The notes under the pieces: model-generated
Told to the model about the DNA's origin: nothing
Databases searched by the model: none
What the model saw: only the letters and a program-made list of their open reading frames with translations
Position numbers and translations under genes: made by a program
Source of the DNA: Aeromonas sanarellii
GTDB taxonomy: Bacteria; Pseudomonadota; Gammaproteobacteria; Enterobacterales; Aeromonadaceae
Direction of reading: 5' to 3'
DNA length: 64,000 nucleotides
Assembly: GCF_000820085.1 (NCBI RefSeq)
Contig: NZ_CDBN01000092.1
Location: 1 to 64,000 of the forward strand
Shown here: piece after piece, positions 25,482 through 34,209 of the stretch
Position numbering within the stretch: position 1 is the stretch's first letter
How the letters are laid out: each line of letters starts with the position of its first letter

Positions 25482-27275
25482 ATGAGATTCATTATGACAC
25501 TGGCACTGCTCTGGATGATCCAGCTGCAGGCCGCTCCCTCCTTGCTCAGCGAGGCAGAATTGCAGGCAGCAAGGGATCCCATCGGATATCTTCAACGCCT
25601 CGATGCCAGCCCCCAGCAGGAGATGGAGCTGTTTCATGCCAGATCCCTGGCCAAGGCGGCACTGGGGCGCTATCCCGACGCCCTGCTGGACAACGCCCGT
25701 GCCCGCGCCCTGGCCACCGCCCGCCATGAAACCACCCGACTGCTGGATTTCCGGCTGCAGCAGGCGGCCCTCACCCTGGATACCGAAGAACCGCACCGGG
25801 CCCTCCGGCTGCTGGCGCTGCTGCAACCCGAGATCGGCGACCACCCTGCCCTGCTGTCGGAGTGGCACGCCCTCAACGGACTCGCCCTCTATCGCACCCA
25901 GCAGCTGAGCGCGGCGATCGCCGAGCTCAAGACCGCCTTCCGCCTCAAGCAGGCGGCGCCCGACTCCCCCATCGCCAGCCTGCAGTGTGCCCGCCTGCTG
26001 ATGACGCTGGGCAACCTCTATGCCGATCTGAGCCTGCCCCGGGAGGCCGAAGGCTATTATCTGGAGGCCCTGCAACGCATGGTGCTGCTGAACGAGCCCA
26101 ACAGCCAGATCATCATCCGCGCCAACATGGCGCGACTCTATATCGATACGGATCGCCCCGCCCAGGCCAGGCGACTGCTCGACAACCTGCTGGCCAACCC
26201 GGCGCTGGCACCGGATTACCGCGCCATCATTCTGGGTTATCAGGCCATGGCGCTCAACGCACAGCGCGACTGGGCGGGTGCCCTGCGCACCCTGGACGAG
26301 GCCCAGGCGCTCTATCAGCAGCTGGGTTATCCGGATGCCGGAGCACGCCTGCTGGAGACCCGGGCCCGGGCACTGCAGGGCACTGGCGAGAAGCAGCTGG
26401 CACTGCAACTGCTGACCACCCGGGGCGCCGCGGGAGCCAGCAGCAAGGCGCTGCAGGCCAGCCTGCTGGCCGATCAGGGACGCTATCCCGAGGCCTACCG
26501 GGCGCTCAGCGAATACGTGAGCGACTACAAGCAGCACTTCAACCAGACCCTGAGTCAGCATGCTGCCGCCTTCCAGGCCGAGATGGATCTGGCCCGCAGC
26601 GAGGCCAGCAACCGGGCGCTGCAGCAGGAGAACGAGAGCAAGCGCCAGCAACTGCTGCATCAGCAGAGCGCCCGTTACTACCAGCTGATGCTGGTCGGCC
26701 TGCTGGCCGGCGCCCTGCTGCTGCTCGGGCTCACCACCCACCGGCTGCACCGCAGCTCGCGCCACCTCTACAAGCTGGCTACCTTCGATCAACTGACCGG
26801 GCTGCCGAACCGGCGAGCCCTGCTGGAGCGGCTGGCGCAGCAGTGGCAGCTGGAAGTTCCCCTGACCCTGATCATCATCGACATCGATCATTTCAAGCAG
26901 ATCAACGACAGGCACGGTCACCAGGCCGGGGACCAGGCCATCCGGCAACTGGCCAGGGAGCTCAAGAGCTGGGCGCCGGACCAGCACCAGATCGGGCGCC
27001 TGGGCGGGGAGGAATTTCTGGTGGCCATGGAGCAGGATGGCGCCACCTGCTGGCGGCTTGCCGAACAGCTGAGAAACCGGATCGCCTACCTTGCCGCCCC
27101 CCACATGACCATCAGCATAGGGGTGGCGGAGCGTTCACCGGACGATGACAACCTGGGCCAGCTCATCCACCGGGCCGACATGGCCATGTATCAGGCCAAG
27201 CGCCAGGGGCGCAACCAGACCGTCCTGGCCCTGGCTCCCCAGGCCCAGGACGAACTCGCCTGCAACGTCGCCTGA
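25482..27275 (+). CDS. TPR-containing membrane diguanylate cyclase (GGEEF)
   Basis: A 597-residue protein. It has a signal peptide (1-18), a periplasmic helical TPR-type region (about 20-370), a coiled-coil segment rich in Gln and Glu, and one membrane helix (about 400-420). A C-terminal GGDEF domain (about 430-590) follows. The active-site signature RLGGEEF is intact, as is IDIDHFKQINDRHGH. No RxxD inhibitory site is seen at the usual position. It should make cyclic di-GMP in response to a periplasmic signal. The ligand is unknown. Confidence 0.9.
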   Translation: MRFIMTLALLWMIQLQAAPSLLSEAELQAARDPIGYLQRLDASPQQEMELFHARSLAKAALGRYPDALLDNARARALATARHETTRLLDFRLQQAALTLDTEEPHRALRLLALLQPEIGDHPALLSEWHALNGLALYRTQQLSAAIAELKTAFRLKQAAPDSPIASLQCARLLMTLGNLYADLSLPREAEGYYLEALQRMVLLNEPNSQIIIRANMARLYIDTDRPAQARRLLDNLLANPALAPDYRAIILGYQAMALNAQRDWAGALRTLDEAQALYQQLGYPDAGARLLETRARALQGTGEKQLALQLLTTRGAAGASSKALQASLLADQGRYPEAYRALSEYVSDYKQHFNQTLSQHAAAFQAEMDLARSEASNRALQQENESKRQQLLHQQSARYYQLMLVGLLAGALLLLGLTTHRLHRSSRHLYKLATFDQLTGLPNRRALLERLAQQWQLEVPLTLIIIDIDHFKQINDRHGHQAGDQAIRQLARELKSWAPDQHQIGRLGGEEFLVAMEQDGATCWRLAEQLRNRIAYLAAPHMTISIGVAERSPDDDNLGQLIHRADMAMYQAKRQGRNQTVLALAPQAQDELACNVA

Positions 27276-27278
27276 GAC

Positions 27279-27294
27279 GTAGGCCCGGGCCTAC
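27279..27294. terminator. Palindrome between convergent GGDEF and fabV genes
   Basis: GTAGGCCCGGGCCTAC is a perfect 16-bp palindrome in the 27 bases between the two stop codons. It can form a six-bp stem with a CCGG loop. There is no U-tract, so termination is only suggested. Confidence 0.35.
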
Positions 27295-27302
27295 CGTCAG
27301 GA

Positions 27303-28490
27303 TCAGGGCATCAGCTCGGTGAGCGACGCCACACTCACCGGTTCCCCGTAGTCCACCCCCGGCAGCCCGAAACCGTTGAGCTGCAGGAAATCCTGACGCA
27401 GCCCGGCAAAGTCCCCCAGGGCGTGGAAGTTGTCCGGCGTCACCTTGGACCAGAGCGCCGAGACGGCGGCCTGAATGGCCGGGTCGAGCTCGTGGTCGTC
27501 CATCCGGATCAGCCGGTTGCCGTCGGCCACCACCCCTCTGGGTCCGTACATCTTGGTGGCGAACAGCCGCTGCATCTGCTCGATGCAGCCCTCGTGCACA
27601 CCGCGCTCCTTCATCACCCCCATCAGCAGGCCGAGGTAGACAGGCAGCACCGGAATGTAGGCGCTCGCCTTGGTCACCAGCGCCTTGCAGACCGACACCC
27701 AGGCGTGGCCGCCGACTTCCGCCAGTTGCAGGTTGATGGTCTCGGCGGTGGCGTGCAGATGCTCCTTGGCATAGCCGATGGTGCCGTCCCGGTAGAGGGG
27801 ATAGGTGGATTCGGGGCCTATGTAGGAATAGGCCACGGTTTGCGCGCCGGGGGCGAGACAATCCGCCTGTTGCAGCGCCTGCATCCAGAGCTGCCAGTCC
27901 TCGCCGCCCATCACGGTGACGGTGTCGCGGATCTGCTCCGGGGTGGCGGGAGCCAGGGATTGCTGTACCAGGGCGTCATGCTCCAGATCCAGCCCCCAGC
28001 CGCTGAAGGGCTGGCCCGTGGTCTTGAGCACGGAGCGCACCTGGGTGCCATCGGCCAGCACCCGGATGCCGCTCGCCAGCGAATAGATGACCAGGTCCAC
28101 CTGCCCGAGCTGCTGGCGTATGGTCTCGATGGCCTGCTGGCGCATGGCATCGGAGAAGGCATCGCCGATCAGGTTGACGGCGATGCGCCCTGCCTGCTCC
28201 GCCTCCTTGCGAAACCAGATGTTGTTGTACCAGCCGGCGCTGCCCAGCCCCTTGTCGGAGGGGCCGCGCTCGAACGACACGCCGACGGTGTCGGCACCGG
28301 CACCGAAGGCGAGCGTGATGCGAGACGCCAGCCCGAAACCGGACGAGGCCCCAAGCACCAGCACCCGTTTGGGCCCGTTGAACGATCCCTCCGCCCTGAC
28401 GCTGGCAATCTGCTGCATCACGGCGGCGCGGCAGCCGATGGGGTGGCAGTTGCGGGCAACACAGCCCTGGATTTGCGGGTGAATGATCAT
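27303..28490 (-). CDS. fabV: Enoyl-ACP reductase FabV
   Basis: A 395-residue NADH-dependent enoyl-acyl-carrier-protein reductase of the triclosan-resistant FabV class. The N-terminal MIIHPQIQGCVARNCHP and the nucleotide-binding LVLGASSGFGLASR are typical. The catalytic Y-x8-K pair is Tyr233 and Lys242 in YRDGTIGYAK. It catalyses the last step of fatty-acid elongation. The start at 28490 begins exactly at the family N-terminus; the longer upstream frame is not supported. Confidence 0.96.
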   Translation of the reverse strand: MIIHPQIQGCVARNCHPIGCRAAVMQQIASVRAEGSFNGPKRVLVLGASSGFGLASRITLAFGAGADTVGVSFERGPSDKGLGSAGWYNNIWFRKEAEQAGRIAVNLIGDAFSDAMRQQAIETIRQQLGQVDLVIYSLASGIRVLADGTQVRSVLKTTGQPFSGWGLDLEHDALVQQSLAPATPEQIRDTVTVMGGEDWQLWMQALQQADCLAPGAQTVAYSYIGPESTYPLYRDGTIGYAKEHLHATAETINLQLAEVGGHAWVSVCKALVTKASAYIPVLPVYLGLLMGVMKERGVHEGCIEQMQRLFATKMYGPRGVVADGNRLIRMDDHELDPAIQAAVSALWSKVTPDNFHALGDFAGLRQDFLQLNGFGLPGVDYGEPVSVASLTELMP

Positions 28491-28656
28491 CGAGGAGTCT
28501 CCGGGAAAGGGGTGCAACAGGAGGAACGTCCGTGGCGGGCCGGCCCGCTCTCGGGGCCCGGTGACGCACGACGGTTTGCCAAGGGAACTGGCTACAGCAT
28601 AACCAAGCGGCGGGGGATTACCTTGACATGGGGCGGAATATCGACGGGAAAAGGGC

Positions 28657-28685
28657 AGAAAAACAAAAGGGAGCGCGAGGCTCCC
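28657..28685 (-). terminator. Orphan terminator upstream of fabV
   Basis: On the minus strand GGGAGC (28685-28680) pairs with GCTCCC (28674-28669) around a five-base loop and is followed by TTTTGTTTTTC. No annotated gene ends here. The rest of the 454-base gap (28491-28944) holds a uspA promoter candidate (-10 TATAGT, 28911-28916) and no convincing gene. The hairpin may end a small RNA or act as an attenuator in a long fabV leader. Confidence 0.6.
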
Positions 28686-28944
28686 CAAAGCGGTATTCAG
28701 ATGCTTTTTGTTGTTTTGTGTTCATTGCGAAGCACGGGCACATCCTATGCCCCTCCCTCTGTCGGGGCAATAGACCGCCTGTGATCGGCTTCAAACTCCT
28801 GTTCAAAATATACACTACCTTTTCATCGGGCACGGCAGCCCGGGTGTACGGGGCCCATGCAAATCCTGAAACTGTGGCAACGCCGCCGTTTTAGTTTCAG
28901 CAGACATTGGTATAGTGGACCCAGGATCAGTGAGGAGAACTCCC

Positions 28945-29379
28945 ATGAATGGAACCTATTACAAACACGTACTGGCCGCGATCGACCTGTCGGAAGACAA
29001 CCGCAAGGTGATCGAGAAGGCGGTCGACCGGGCCCGCTCCAACGGCGCCAAGCTGTCGGTGATCCATGTGGATGTGGACCTCAAGGATCTCTACACCGAG
29101 ATGATCGACATCGACATCGACAACGTGCAGGACCAGGTGATCGCCGAGGCGAAGGAGAAGCTGGAAACCTTCCTGGCCTCGGTGGACTACCCCATCGAGA
29201 AGAAGCTGGTGATCTGCGGTGATCTCAGCGAGCGGGTCAACCAGGCGGTCAAGGATTACCAGATAGATCTGCTGGTGTGCGGCCATCGTCAGAGCTTCTG
29301 GAGCCTGCTGACCTCCAGTGCCCGCCAGCTGATGAATACCGTGCCCTGCGATCTGCTGGTCGTGCCCTTGCAGAAGTGA
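28945..29379 (+). CDS. uspA: Universal stress protein A
   Basis: A 144-residue cytoplasmic protein of the UspA type. The N-terminal YKHVLAAIDLSEDN, VIHVDVDLKDLYT and DLLVCGHRQSFWSLLTSSARQLMNTVPCDLLVVPL follow E. coli UspA closely. It lacks the G-2x-G-9x-G(S/T) ATP-binding signature of the MJ0577 branch, as UspA does. The start at 28945 is set by an AGGAG site. The role is stress resistance; the exact biochemistry is not defined for the family. Confidence 0.93.
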   Translation: MNGTYYKHVLAAIDLSEDNRKVIEKAVDRARSNGAKLSVIHVDVDLKDLYTEMIDIDIDNVQDQVIAEAKEKLETFLASVDYPIEKKLVICGDLSERVNQAVKDYQIDLLVCGHRQSFWSLLTSSARQLMNTVPCDLLVVPLQK

Positions 29380-29404
29380 TCAAACAGGCGTAGCTTGATT
29401 TGCC

Positions 29405-29452
29405 ATGAACATGACCTCATTCAATCACAAGAACTGGTGGTGCCGCTTCTAA
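29405..29452 (+). CDS. Trp leader peptide of trpS2 attenuator
   Basis: A 15-codon frame, MNMTSFNHKNWWCRF, with tandem Trp codons at positions 11-12 (29435-29440), followed by alternative hairpins and a terminator. This is the build of an amino-acid biosynthetic leader peptide. Ribosome stalling at the Trp pair when charged tRNA-Trp is scarce would let transcription continue into trpS2. It is too short for ordinary gene calling. Confidence 0.8.
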   Translation: MNMTSFNHKNWWCRF

Positions 29453-29528
29453 ACAGGCGGCGCTGCTTTTCTATGTAAATTTTCCCAAAGAAAACACCGT
29501 GACCGCCGAGAGGCGGTCATTGTTTTCA
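29435..29528 (+). promoter_or_regulatory. Transcription attenuator upstream of trpS2
   Basis: Four segments can be read. GTGCCGC (within 29439-29446) pairs with GCGGCGC (29457-29463). GGCGG (29457-29461) can instead pair with CCGCC (29503-29507). GACCGCC (29501-29507) pairs with GGCGGTC (29512-29518) and is followed by ATTGTTTTC, a terminator. The 1:2, 2:3 and 3:4 alternatives with the Trp-Trp leader match classical trp attenuation. Confidence 0.78.
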
Positions 29529-29571
29529 TCCCTGTGTCGCCTCCCGGCCCACCCCAACCGGAGAGAGTGAC

Positions 29572-30585
29572 ATGCACAACCCCATCATACTGACCGGCGA
29601 TCGCCCCACCGGCCGCCTGCACATCGGCCACTACGTCGGCTCATTGCGCCAGCGCGTGGCGGTCCAGCACCATTACCGCCAGTTCGTGATGATCGCCGAT
29701 CTGCAGGCGCTGACCGACAACGGCCACAACCCGGCCAAGGTGACAGATCACGTGCTGGAGGTGATGGCTGACTACCTGGCGGCCGGCCTCGACCCGGCCA
29801 GGACCACCTTCTGCCTGCAGAGCGCCCTGCCCGCCCTCGCCGAGCTCACCTGCTACTACCTGAACCTAGTCAGCGTCGCCCGGCTGGAGCGCAATCCCAC
29901 GGTGAAGGCGGAGATCCAGCAGAAAGGGTTCGAGCGCAGCCTGCCCGCCGGCTTCCTGGTCTACCCGGTCAGCCAGGCCGCCGACATCACGGCCTTTCGC
30001 GCCACCCATGTGCCCGTGGGGGAGGATCAGCTGCCCATGCTGGAGCAGACCAACGAGATAGTGCGCCGCTTCAACGCCCTGGTGGGCAAGGAGGTGCTGA
30101 CCGAGTGCCAGCCCATACTGAGCGACACCGGCCGCCTGCCCGGCATCGACGGCAAGGCCAAGATGTCCAAGTCCCTCGGCAACACCATAGAGCTCGGCAT
30201 GTCGAGGGACGAGATCAAACAGGCGGTGTTCGCCATGTACACGGACCCCGAGCACCTCAAGGTGAGCGACCCGGGCCGGGTGGAGGGCAATACGGTGTTC
30301 GCCTATCTGGATGCCTTCCACCCGGACAAGGCCCTGGTGGCCGAGATGAAGGCGCACTACAGGCGCGGCGGCCTCGGCGACATGCGCTGCAAGCAGGAGC
30401 TGAACGACTGCCTGCAGAGTCTGCTCGCCCCCATGCGGGAGCGGCGCCAGGCCGCCATCGCCGACAAGGGCCAGCTGCTGGCGCTGCTGCACCGGGGCAC
30501 GCTGCAGGCCCGGGCCCTCACCGACGAGGTGCTGGCCGAGGTGAAGGGAGCCATGGGGCTGGACTACTTCGCCGGGCTGCGCTGA
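29572..30585 (+). CDS. Tryptophanyl-tRNA synthetase, auxiliary type (TrpS2)
   Basis: A 337-residue class I synthetase that charges tRNA-Trp. It has HIGH at residues 17-20 and KMSKS at 197-201, both intact. It differs from the usual trpS near dam/rpe by its gene context (beside uspA) and by an upstream Trp-codon attenuator. I therefore read it as a regulated second copy, though the rest of the genome is not visible. The 3' end overlaps the convergent LysR gene by 22 bases. Confidence 0.9.
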   Translation: MHNPIILTGDRPTGRLHIGHYVGSLRQRVAVQHHYRQFVMIADLQALTDNGHNPAKVTDHVLEVMADYLAAGLDPARTTFCLQSALPALAELTCYYLNLVSVARLERNPTVKAEIQQKGFERSLPAGFLVYPVSQAADITAFRATHVPVGEDQLPMLEQTNEIVRRFNALVGKEVLTECQPILSDTGRLPGIDGKAKMSKSLGNTIELGMSRDEIKQAVFAMYTDPEHLKVSDPGRVEGNTVFAYLDAFHPDKALVAEMKAHYRRGGLGDMRCKQELNDCLQSLLAPMRERRQAAIADKGQLLALLHRGTLQARALTDEVLAEVKGAMGLDYFAGLR

Positions 30586-31523
30586 GCCGGCGTGCCCAGC
30601 GCGGCCTCGCCGTAGCGCTCGAAAGCGAGGCCGTGCAGCAGGCTCTTGAACCAGCGGATCGCCTCGTCGTGGGCGCTGAGCGGGTGGCCCGCCATCAGAT
30701 AGACGATGGGGATGGCGGGATCCAGCGGATGGAGGCGCAGCGGATAATGGCGGCAGAAGTGGCGCCCTATCATCTCGGGCACCACCACCAGGTAGCGTCC
30801 GGTCGCCATCAGGGGCGGCACCGCCATGAAGCTCGGCAGTCGGACCCCCAATTCCCGCTCCACCCCGAAGCGCCCCAGCCAGAGATCCACCATGGCCTGG
30901 CTGTGGCCCCAGCTGGAGGTGTGGATGTGGGGCCGGCTGACCAGATCGTCCGGCCCCAGTGCCTCGGGCAGCGCGCTGCCAAGCGGCGACAGGCACACCA
31001 GGGGATTGCTGAACCACTCCTCCCGCCACAGCCGGGGGGAGAGATGGTTGGCGCCGGCGAACCCGATCACCAGATCCAGCTCCCCCTTCTCCAGCTCCCG
31101 CTCATAGTCGCTGTCCGCCAGCTCGCACACTTCCAGACGGCAGTGGGGCGCCAGCTGCACCATGCGCTCCACCAGCGTCGGGACCAGGCCGTGCTCCACC
31201 GACCCCGGGGTGGCGATGCGAAACACCCGCTGGGCGCTGGCGGGATCGAAGTCCTTGGCCTGCCTCAGCCCCTGCTCCAGCATGGCCAGCGCCTGGCGTA
31301 CCGGTCCCGCCAGCGCCTTGGCCCGCTCGGTCGGCATCATCTCGCGCCGGCTCATCACGAACAGGGGGTCATCCAGCGCACTGCGCAGCCGCCCCAGGGC
31401 GTGGCTGACGGTGGACTGGGAGAGGTGCAGCCGTTCGGCGGCACGGGTGACGTTGCGCTCCTGCATCAGCATGTCGAACACGGTGAGCAGGTTGAGGTCG
31501 AGGCGGGAGAGGGGCAGTTCCAT
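30564..31523 (-). CDS. LysR-family transcriptional regulator
   Basis: A 319-residue regulator. It has an N-terminal winged helix-turn-helix ([27 protein letters not shown], about residues 9-65) and a substrate-binding-like effector domain. It is divergent from the EamA transporter gene at 31615, with an imperfect TGAAT-N7-ATTCA inverted repeat between them. By the usual LysR layout it probably controls that transporter. The effector cannot be told. Confidence 0.88.
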   Translation of the reverse strand: MELPLSRLDLNLLTVFDMLMQERNVTRAAERLHLSQSTVSHALGRLRSALDDPLFVMSRREMMPTERAKALAGPVRQALAMLEQGLRQAKDFDPASAQRVFRIATPGSVEHGLVPTLVERMVQLAPHCRLEVCELADSDYERELEKGELDLVIGFAGANHLSPRLWREEWFSNPLVCLSPLGSALPEALGPDDLVSRPHIHTSSWGHSQAMVDLWLGRFGVERELGVRLPSFMAVPPLMATGRYLVVVPEMIGRHFCRHYPLRLHPLDPAIPIVYLMAGHPLSAHDEAIRWFKSLLHGLAFERYGEAALGTPAQRSPAK

Positions 31524-31539
31524 CGATATTGGCCATAGT

Positions 31540-31556
31540 TGAATGACGACAATTCA
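31540..31556. promoter_or_regulatory. Candidate LysR operator
   Basis: TGAATGACGACAATTCA has TGAAT/ATTCA arms with a seven-base centre. It is located between the divergent LysR and EamA genes, 17 bases from the LysR start. LysR sites are normally short dyads in such regions. Confidence 0.45.
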
Positions 31557-31614
31557 TTTTTGGCATAGTATCAGATTGCATAGAATGCGCAGGCGAATTA
31601 CATCGGAGATTCAA

Positions 31615-32514
31615 ATGCGTAGCTATCTGTTGTTGCTGGCGATCGGCCTGTTGTGGGGCTCCCAGTTCATCTTCATGCACCAGGCCGTGGCGGAACTGCC
31701 CCCCATCCTGGTGGCGGCCGGCCGCGCCCTGTGCGGCAGCCTGACCCTGGGCCTGCTCTGCCTGTTCATGCGCCTCAAGAGCGAACACACCCCCTGGCGC
31801 ACCTACATGCTGATCGCCCTGCTCGACGCCACCCTCCCCTTCATCATGGTGGCCTGGGGCCAGCAGTACGTGGACAGCGCCATCGCCGCCGTGGTCATGG
31901 GTTGTATCCCCTTTGTGACCATTTTGGCGGCCCCCTTGTTTATTTCTGGTGAAAGAATCACCAAGGGTGGCCTCGTCTCCGTGCTCATCGGTTTCGTCGG
32001 CGTGCTGGTGCTGTTCTGGCCGAAGCTGGCCAGCGGCATGAATGCCGGTCTGCTCGGCGCCATGGCCATACTGTTCGGGGCCAGCTGCTTCGCCATCGGC
32101 CTGCTGATGATCAAGCGCTTCGCCAAGGATCACCCCGTGGTGGTGGCGCGCAACATCCTGATCTCGTCCGCCGCGCAGCTGCTGCTGGCCGCACCCTTCG
32201 TCGCGGACCTGAGCGCCTTCACCCTGCCGAGCCAGCAGGCCATGGGCGCCGTCGCCATGCTGGGGATCTTCTGCACCGGTCTGGTCTACTTCCTCTATAT
32301 GGCGCTGATCCAGAAGGCGGGCCCGACCTTCGCCTCCTTCAGCAACTACCTGGTGCCGCTGTTCGGCGTCATGCTGGGGGCCCTGTTCCTCGGCGAGCAG
32401 ATCCAGTCCACCACGGGTGTGGCGCTGGCGCTGATCCTGGGCTCGGTCGCCCTCAACCAGTGGGCCCAGCAGCGCCGCAACCAGCGGGAGGCCGCCCCAT
32501 GTCAGGCATCCTGA
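31615..32514 (+). CDS. EamA/DMT-family transporter
   Basis: A 299-residue inner-membrane protein with about ten helices in two EamA repeats. LLWGSQFIFMHQAV and GRALCGSLTLGLL mark the first repeat. The second spans about 150-285 with FLGEQIQSTTGVALALILG. Such proteins export metabolites or amino acids; the substrate is unknown. The start at 31615 has GGAG upstream. Its last five codons overlap a small downstream membrane-protein gene. Confidence 0.88.
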   Translation: MRSYLLLLAIGLLWGSQFIFMHQAVAELPPILVAAGRALCGSLTLGLLCLFMRLKSEHTPWRTYMLIALLDATLPFIMVAWGQQYVDSAIAAVVMGCIPFVTILAAPLFISGERITKGGLVSVLIGFVGVLVLFWPKLASGMNAGLLGAMAILFGASCFAIGLLMIKRFAKDHPVVVARNILISSAAQLLLAAPFVADLSAFTLPSQQAMGAVAMLGIFCTGLVYFLYMALIQKAGPTFASFSNYLVPLFGVMLGALFLGEQIQSTTGVALALILGSVALNQWAQQRRNQREAAPCQAS

Positions 32515-32660
32515 CCACGCTCTGCGGCGGCCTGGTGCTGATCGCCAGCTGGCAGTATCGCCACCGTCTGGCCGGGGTGCTGGGTCTGCTGATGGTGCTG
32601 CTGCCCTGGTTCTTCGACAGCAAGCTGCAAGCCATGCTGAACTATGCGCTGAGTGCCTGA
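32499..32660 (+). CDS. Small hydrophobic membrane protein
   Basis: A 53-residue frame starting at ATG 32499, inside the 3' end of the EamA gene (16-base overlap) and ending just before a strong terminator. About residues 5-20 and 27-43 are hydrophobic, giving two short helices with RHR between them. The overlap suggests translational coupling. Function is unknown; a partner of the transporter is possible. Confidence 0.6.
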   Translation: MSGILTTLCGGLVLIASWQYRHRLAGVLGLLMVLLPWFFDSKLQAMLNYALSA

Positions 32661-32744
32661 AGACCCTCTCTGCGTGTGTGACGAGAGTGAGTCTCTCCTG
32701 TTTTTTGGGACCGTTTTGAAAAAACCTCCGATTTGTCCCTTCTA

Positions 32745-32768
32745 CCGGCGCCCTGCGCCGGTTTTTTT
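32745..32768 (+). terminator. Terminator after EamA/small-protein operon
   Basis: CCGGCGC (32745-32751) and GCGCCGG (32755-32761) with a CCT loop, followed by seven T residues. The convergent gene at 32767 ends inside the T-tract. Confidence 0.92.
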
Positions 32769-33240
32769 ATGCCTGCCCCCCGGGCCCGTAGCGGTAGCTC
32801 AGCCGCTCGTTCTTGCGCGGCCCCCGGATCTGCCAGCCGAGCAGGAAGCCGCCCTCTGTCTCGGTCAGCTCGGCACTGTAGTGATCCTGGCCACACAGGT
32901 GGGGCTCGGCGGTGAGCCAGCGGCCATCCGCTTGGGGCAGCAGCTCGAACAGCGCCACCGGCTGCTCGTAGCGCAGGTGGGAGAGCAGAATCCCCCTCGG
33001 GGTACGCTGCCACCAGAAGCGGTTGTGCATGGCCAGCACCCGGCCATGGGGGGTGGTGTAGTGGCCTCGCTCGGCAAACAACCAGCCTCCCTGGTGATCG
33101 GTCACAGTCACAACCCCCTCGCCGCGGCCGCACCAGTCGGTGGCGGAGCCCGCCCCGTTGCTCGCCTCGAAGGCAAATGCTCCGATCTGTGGCAAGCCTT
33201 CCCATAAACGCTGGATCGCGCCTTCCAACTCGGCCATCAT
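32767..33240 (-). CDS. Conserved hypothetical protein (possibly DUF6314-like)
   Basis: A 157-residue soluble protein with no signal peptide. It is rich in aromatic residues and beta-strand-like segments (FAFEASNGAGSATDW, GRVLAMHNRFWW, LSHLRYEQPVALFEL, EPHLCGQDHYSAEL, GPRKNERLSYRYG). The pattern resembles the DUF6314 group as I recall it, but I cannot confirm this. The start at 33240 has a strong GGAGGG site. It is divergent from the EamA gene at 33280 with only 39 bases between them. Confidence 0.72.
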   Translation of the reverse strand: MMAELEGAIQRLWEGLPQIGAFAFEASNGAGSATDWCGRGEGVVTVTDHQGGWLFAERGHYTTPHGRVLAMHNRFWWQRTPRGILLSHLRYEQPVALFELLPQADGRWLTAEPHLCGQDHYSAELTETEGGFLLGWQIRGPRKNERLSYRYGPGGQA

Positions 33241-33279
33241 AGCGCCCTCCAAATTGACAATTGACGACATTTCAATCAC

Positions 33280-34134
33280 ATGAACTACTTGATAGGGGTT
33301 ACCCTGCTCTGGTCCTTCTCCTTCAGCCTGATCGGGGTCTACCTCGCCGGCCAGGTGGATGCCTACTTCTCCGTGCTGACCCGCATCGTCCTCGCCAGCC
33401 TGGTGTTCCTGCCCTTCCTGCGCCGCCGCTGGCTGCGCCCCGATCTGGTCGCCAAGCTGATGGCGCTCGGCGCCATCCAGCTTGGCATCATGTACCTCTT
33501 CTACTACCACTCCTTCCTGCTGCTGACGGTACCGGAAGTGCTGGTGTTCACCATCTTCACCCCCATCTACGTGACCCTGATCCACGATCTGCTGGAGGGC
33601 CGCTTCAAGCCGACCTATCTCTGGGGGGCCCTGCTGGCGGTGCTGGGTGCGGCCGTCATTCGCTTCGACGGTCTCACCGAAAGCTATGTGCTGGGATTCC
33701 TGGTGGTGCAGGGGGCCAACGTCTGCTTCGCCCTGGGCCAGGTGGGCTACAAGGTGCTGCTGGCACGGGAGGCCGAGCAGCCGCCCCAGCTCGCCGTGTT
33801 CGGCTGCTTCTATCTGGGGGCCCTGGTGATCGCGCTGCCAGCCTGGTGGCTGCTTGGCCAGCCCCAGTACCCGACCAGCAACCTGCAATGGGGCATTCTG
33901 ATCTGGCTGGGGGTGGGGGCATCCGGGCTCGGTTACTTCCTGTGGAACAAGGGGGCAACCCTGGTCAGCAGCGGCGTGCTGGCCATCATGAACAACGCCC
34001 TGATCCCGGCGGGCCTGCTGGTCAATCTGGTGCTCTGGGGCAAGGATACCGACCTGCTCAGGCTCACCCTGGGCGCCCTGCTGATGCTGGCATCCCTCTG
34101 GGTCTGCCAGCGTCGCCGGGTCAGTGAAGGCTGA
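33280..34134 (+). CDS. EamA/DMT-family carboxylate/amino acid/amine transporter
   Basis: A 284-residue inner-membrane protein with about ten helices and two EamA repeats (first about 1-125, second about 140-275). It belongs to the branch often named carboxylate/amino acid/amine transporter; the substrate is not determined. The start at 33280 has no clear ribosome site. TTGACA occurs 27 bases before it, so a very short leader is possible. It is unrelated in detail to the EamA protein at 31615. Confidence 0.87.
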   Translation: MNYLIGVTLLWSFSFSLIGVYLAGQVDAYFSVLTRIVLASLVFLPFLRRRWLRPDLVAKLMALGAIQLGIMYLFYYHSFLLLTVPEVLVFTIFTPIYVTLIHDLLEGRFKPTYLWGALLAVLGAAVIRFDGLTESYVLGFLVVQGANVCFALGQVGYKVLLAREAEQPPQLAVFGCFYLGALVIALPAWWLLGQPQYPTSNLQWGILIWLGVGASGLGYFLWNKGATLVSSGVLAIMNNALIPAGLLVNLVLWGKDTDLLRLTLGALLMLASLWVCQRRRVSEG

Positions 34135-34209
34135 CAGGAAACGGGCCCGCCCAGGCTGGCCCTCTTTGGTTCCACAGGTATTCGCGGGTGAGTGAGCGCT
34201 GACTGAAGA

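Noticed and set aside
28618..28833. 71-codon minus-strand frame upstream of fabV
   Set aside because: No recognisable features and it runs through the terminator hairpin; a small RNA or leader is at least as likely.
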